This document shows positions 13,795-15,113 of a DNA stretch of 15,113 bases, piece by piece. This stretch comes from JBCBKL01 sp963922565 (lineage in GTDB: Bacteria; Pseudomonadota; Alphaproteobacteria; Rhodobacterales; Rhodobacteraceae): positions 1 to 15,113 of the forward strand of contig CAWUIQ010000084.1 of the NCBI GenBank assembly GCA_963922565.1. Reading direction: 5' to 3'. The notes beneath the pieces were generated by a model, which ran no database searches, was not told the DNA's origin, and saw nothing but the letters and a program-made list of their open reading frames with translations. Made by a program: the position numbers and the translations under genes. Numbering within the stretch: the stretch's first letter is position 1; each line of letters starts with the position of its first letter.

Positions 13795-15113
13795 CTACTG
13801 CTGTCCCTGCTTCAAAACCGCCGAAACGGGGGCAAGGGCAACCCGTGTTGCACGATCCTGCAACCCCCAGACCAACAAGGCCGAGATTGTATCGGGCCGG
13901 ATCCGGCCCAGCATGATCACCCCACCCTCCTGATCGGCGCGGAACGCGGCCTGATCGAGAAAGCGACGGATGACGCTGGGCGTTTGATCTGCACTGTCGA
14001 CATCGCGGAAGACCGTCGCCGCAGCGACGCCGTCACGGGCGGCCAGCTTCTGGACCGTATTCAACCCGCTGTCTTGCAGGACATAGCCGTGGCCCGACTG
14101 CAAAAGTGCCTGCGCGATCTGTTCCGCCCCGTCGCGGGAATTCTGCAGACCGGTGCCGGTGCCCTCGATCACCCCAACCGCTTGCGGCACAGCACTAAGC
14201 GACGCGGACAGCAAAACCTCGGCATCCGACGCTGTCGCGCCAGCGGGCAGGTCGATCATCGCCAGAACCTCAAAACCCTCTTTGCGATAGGCCTGCGCCC
14301 GCTCCGCCGCATCCGGTAGCGCTGCATCCACCGCAAAGGTCAGCGGATAGGGAAAGCTGCCCAGAGCCGCCACGCCAACCTCTGCCCCGGTCAGGTTGAC
14401 GCCATTGTCGATCAGGATGATCGACATGAGCGGCTTGCCTTCGGTGTTTTCAAACTCTGCCGCATATGCATCGAGCGGCATGGCGCTTGGCTCTTCTGCA
14501 ACGGGTTCTTCGGTCTCTGCGTCGGGCTCGAACCGGTTGATGATCGACGTCGCGGGCTTGCCAACGGACGGACGCTCGACCTGAGCGACGACGGTTTCAC
14601 CCGTTTCGGTGCTGGGGGCCGTTTCTTCAGCCGTATCGAGAACGGCCAGTTCCTCGGACGCCGAGGGAGCCGCTTCCGGCTTGACCTCAGGTTCGACCTC
14701 GGGCCGCTCGAACTCGATCACAGCCTGCCCGGTTCCAGCGACATCTTCGGTCTCGGGCGCCGCAGGTGTTTCAACGGTTTCTGACGCTGCGGGCGTTTGG
14801 GGCGCCTGCTCATCTGCCTGGCTCAATCCGGCCTGCTGCTGCGTGGGAGGGACGGCCACGTCTTCGGACAGGGTCACTTGCGGGGCCGTTTCAGGCAGTG
14901 TGGGCCGGGCTGCGGGTTGCTGCGGTTTGGCTGTCGCATCCTGAACTGCGCTGAGATCGGCGCGCGGCGTTTCGGTTGCGGGCACTTCGAGCGGGCTTGG
15001 CCCGCCTGTCGCGGGCTGCTGCAACGTGTCGGACCCCGCCGAAATCGCGGCCTCGATCGTTTCGGTATCGGGGCTGGGGACCTGCGGCGCGTCGCCATCG
15101 CGCACCAGATCGG
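13795..15113 (-). CDS. Divergent polysaccharide deacetylase family (YibQ-like) protein, 5' end missing
   Basis: At least 438 residues are visible, and the frame continues past the right edge of the window. The first roughly 215 visible residues are a low-complexity Pro/Glu/Ala/Thr-rich linker, typical of an extended periplasmic or envelope-spanning segment. From MSIILIDNGVN on (about residue 226 of the visible part) comes a compact C-terminal domain of about 210 residues. It resembles the divergent polysaccharide deacetylases: FPYPLTFAVD, GFEVLAMIDLP, GVIEGTGTG, GYVLQDSGLN, GGVIMLGRIRPDTISALLVW. The usual DD-x-G metal-binding motif reads IDNGVN and the usual H-L-P-M-E reads MIDLPAG, so enzyme activity is doubtful. 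An N-terminal membrane anchor is expected but lies outside. The gene converges on trpE with a 24-base gap. Confidence 0.75.
   Translation of the reverse strand, partial: DLVRDGDAPQVPSPDTETIEAAISAGSDTLQQPATGGPSPLEVPATETPRADLSAVQDATAKPQQPAARPTLPETAPQVTLSEDVAVPPTQQQAGLSQADEQAPQTPAASETVETPAAPETEDVAGTGQAVIEFERPEVEPEVKPEAAPSASEELAVLDTAEETAPSTETGETVVAQVERPSVGKPATSIINRFEPDAETEEPVAEEPSAMPLDAYAAEFENTEGKPLMSIILIDNGVNLTGAEVGVAALGSFPYPLTFAVDAALPDAAERAQAYRKEGFEVLAMIDLPAGATASDAEVLLSASLSAVPQAVGVIEGTGTGLQNSRDGAEQIAQALLQSGHGYVLQDSGLNTVQKLAARDGVAAATVFRDVDSADQTPSVIRRFLDQAAFRADQEGGVIMLGRIRPDTISALLVWGLQDRATRVALAPVSAVLKQGQQ

Noticed and set aside
1..15113. CRISPR array, prophage, insertion sequence or defence island
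   Set aside because: No regularly spaced repeats, no integrase or transposase, and no defence-type proteins are visible; all the confident genes are housekeeping.

Overview
The window reads as chromosomal DNA from an alphaproteobacterium, most likely a Rhodobacterales / Roseobacter-group species. This rests on high GC content, the family look of the proteins, a long class II (B12-dependent) ribonucleotide reductase with a C-terminal TSCPD-type domain, a ppiD-like gene directly in front of trpE, and a two-domain cold-shock protein. Taxonomy is inferred from protein character only. I see no phage gene, transposase, CRISPR array or defence locus.

Layout. Positions 1-337 hold no convincing protein gene. 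Read on the minus strand, this stretch is a chain of hairpins ending in a good intrinsic terminator (62-91), and may be a structured 3' UTR or a small RNA. nrdJ fills 338-3994 (minus). Its upstream gap (3995-4511) carries a palindromic NrdR-box-like site, a second inverted repeat and a structured leader. On the plus strand follows a small lipoprotein gene of unknown function (4512-4982). It converges on a minus-strand block: tRNA-Pro(UGG) (4999-5075), a secreted DUF192 protein, a double cold-shock-domain protein and pdxH.

pdxH is divergent from a tight plus-strand group: fabI (enoyl-ACP reductase), a LysE/RhtB-type exporter overlapping it by ATGA, and gpt (xanthine/guanine phosphoribosyltransferase). 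A 173-bp imperfect inverted repeat (8879-9051) separates gpt from a class I/II aminotransferase. Then come a ppiD-like membrane-anchored foldase and trpE, five bases apart. The window closes with a convergent, 5'-truncated, divergent polysaccharide-deacetylase (YibQ-like) gene running off the right edge.

Most of the protein content is ordinary housekeeping: dNTP synthesis, PLP salvage, fatty-acid elongation, purine salvage, tryptophan synthesis and envelope protein folding. The parts worth a second look are non-coding: the hairpin chain behind nrdJ, the nrdJ leader with its operator-like sites, a 22-bp perfect palindrome inside nrdJ, and the long inverted repeat between gpt and the aminotransferase gene.
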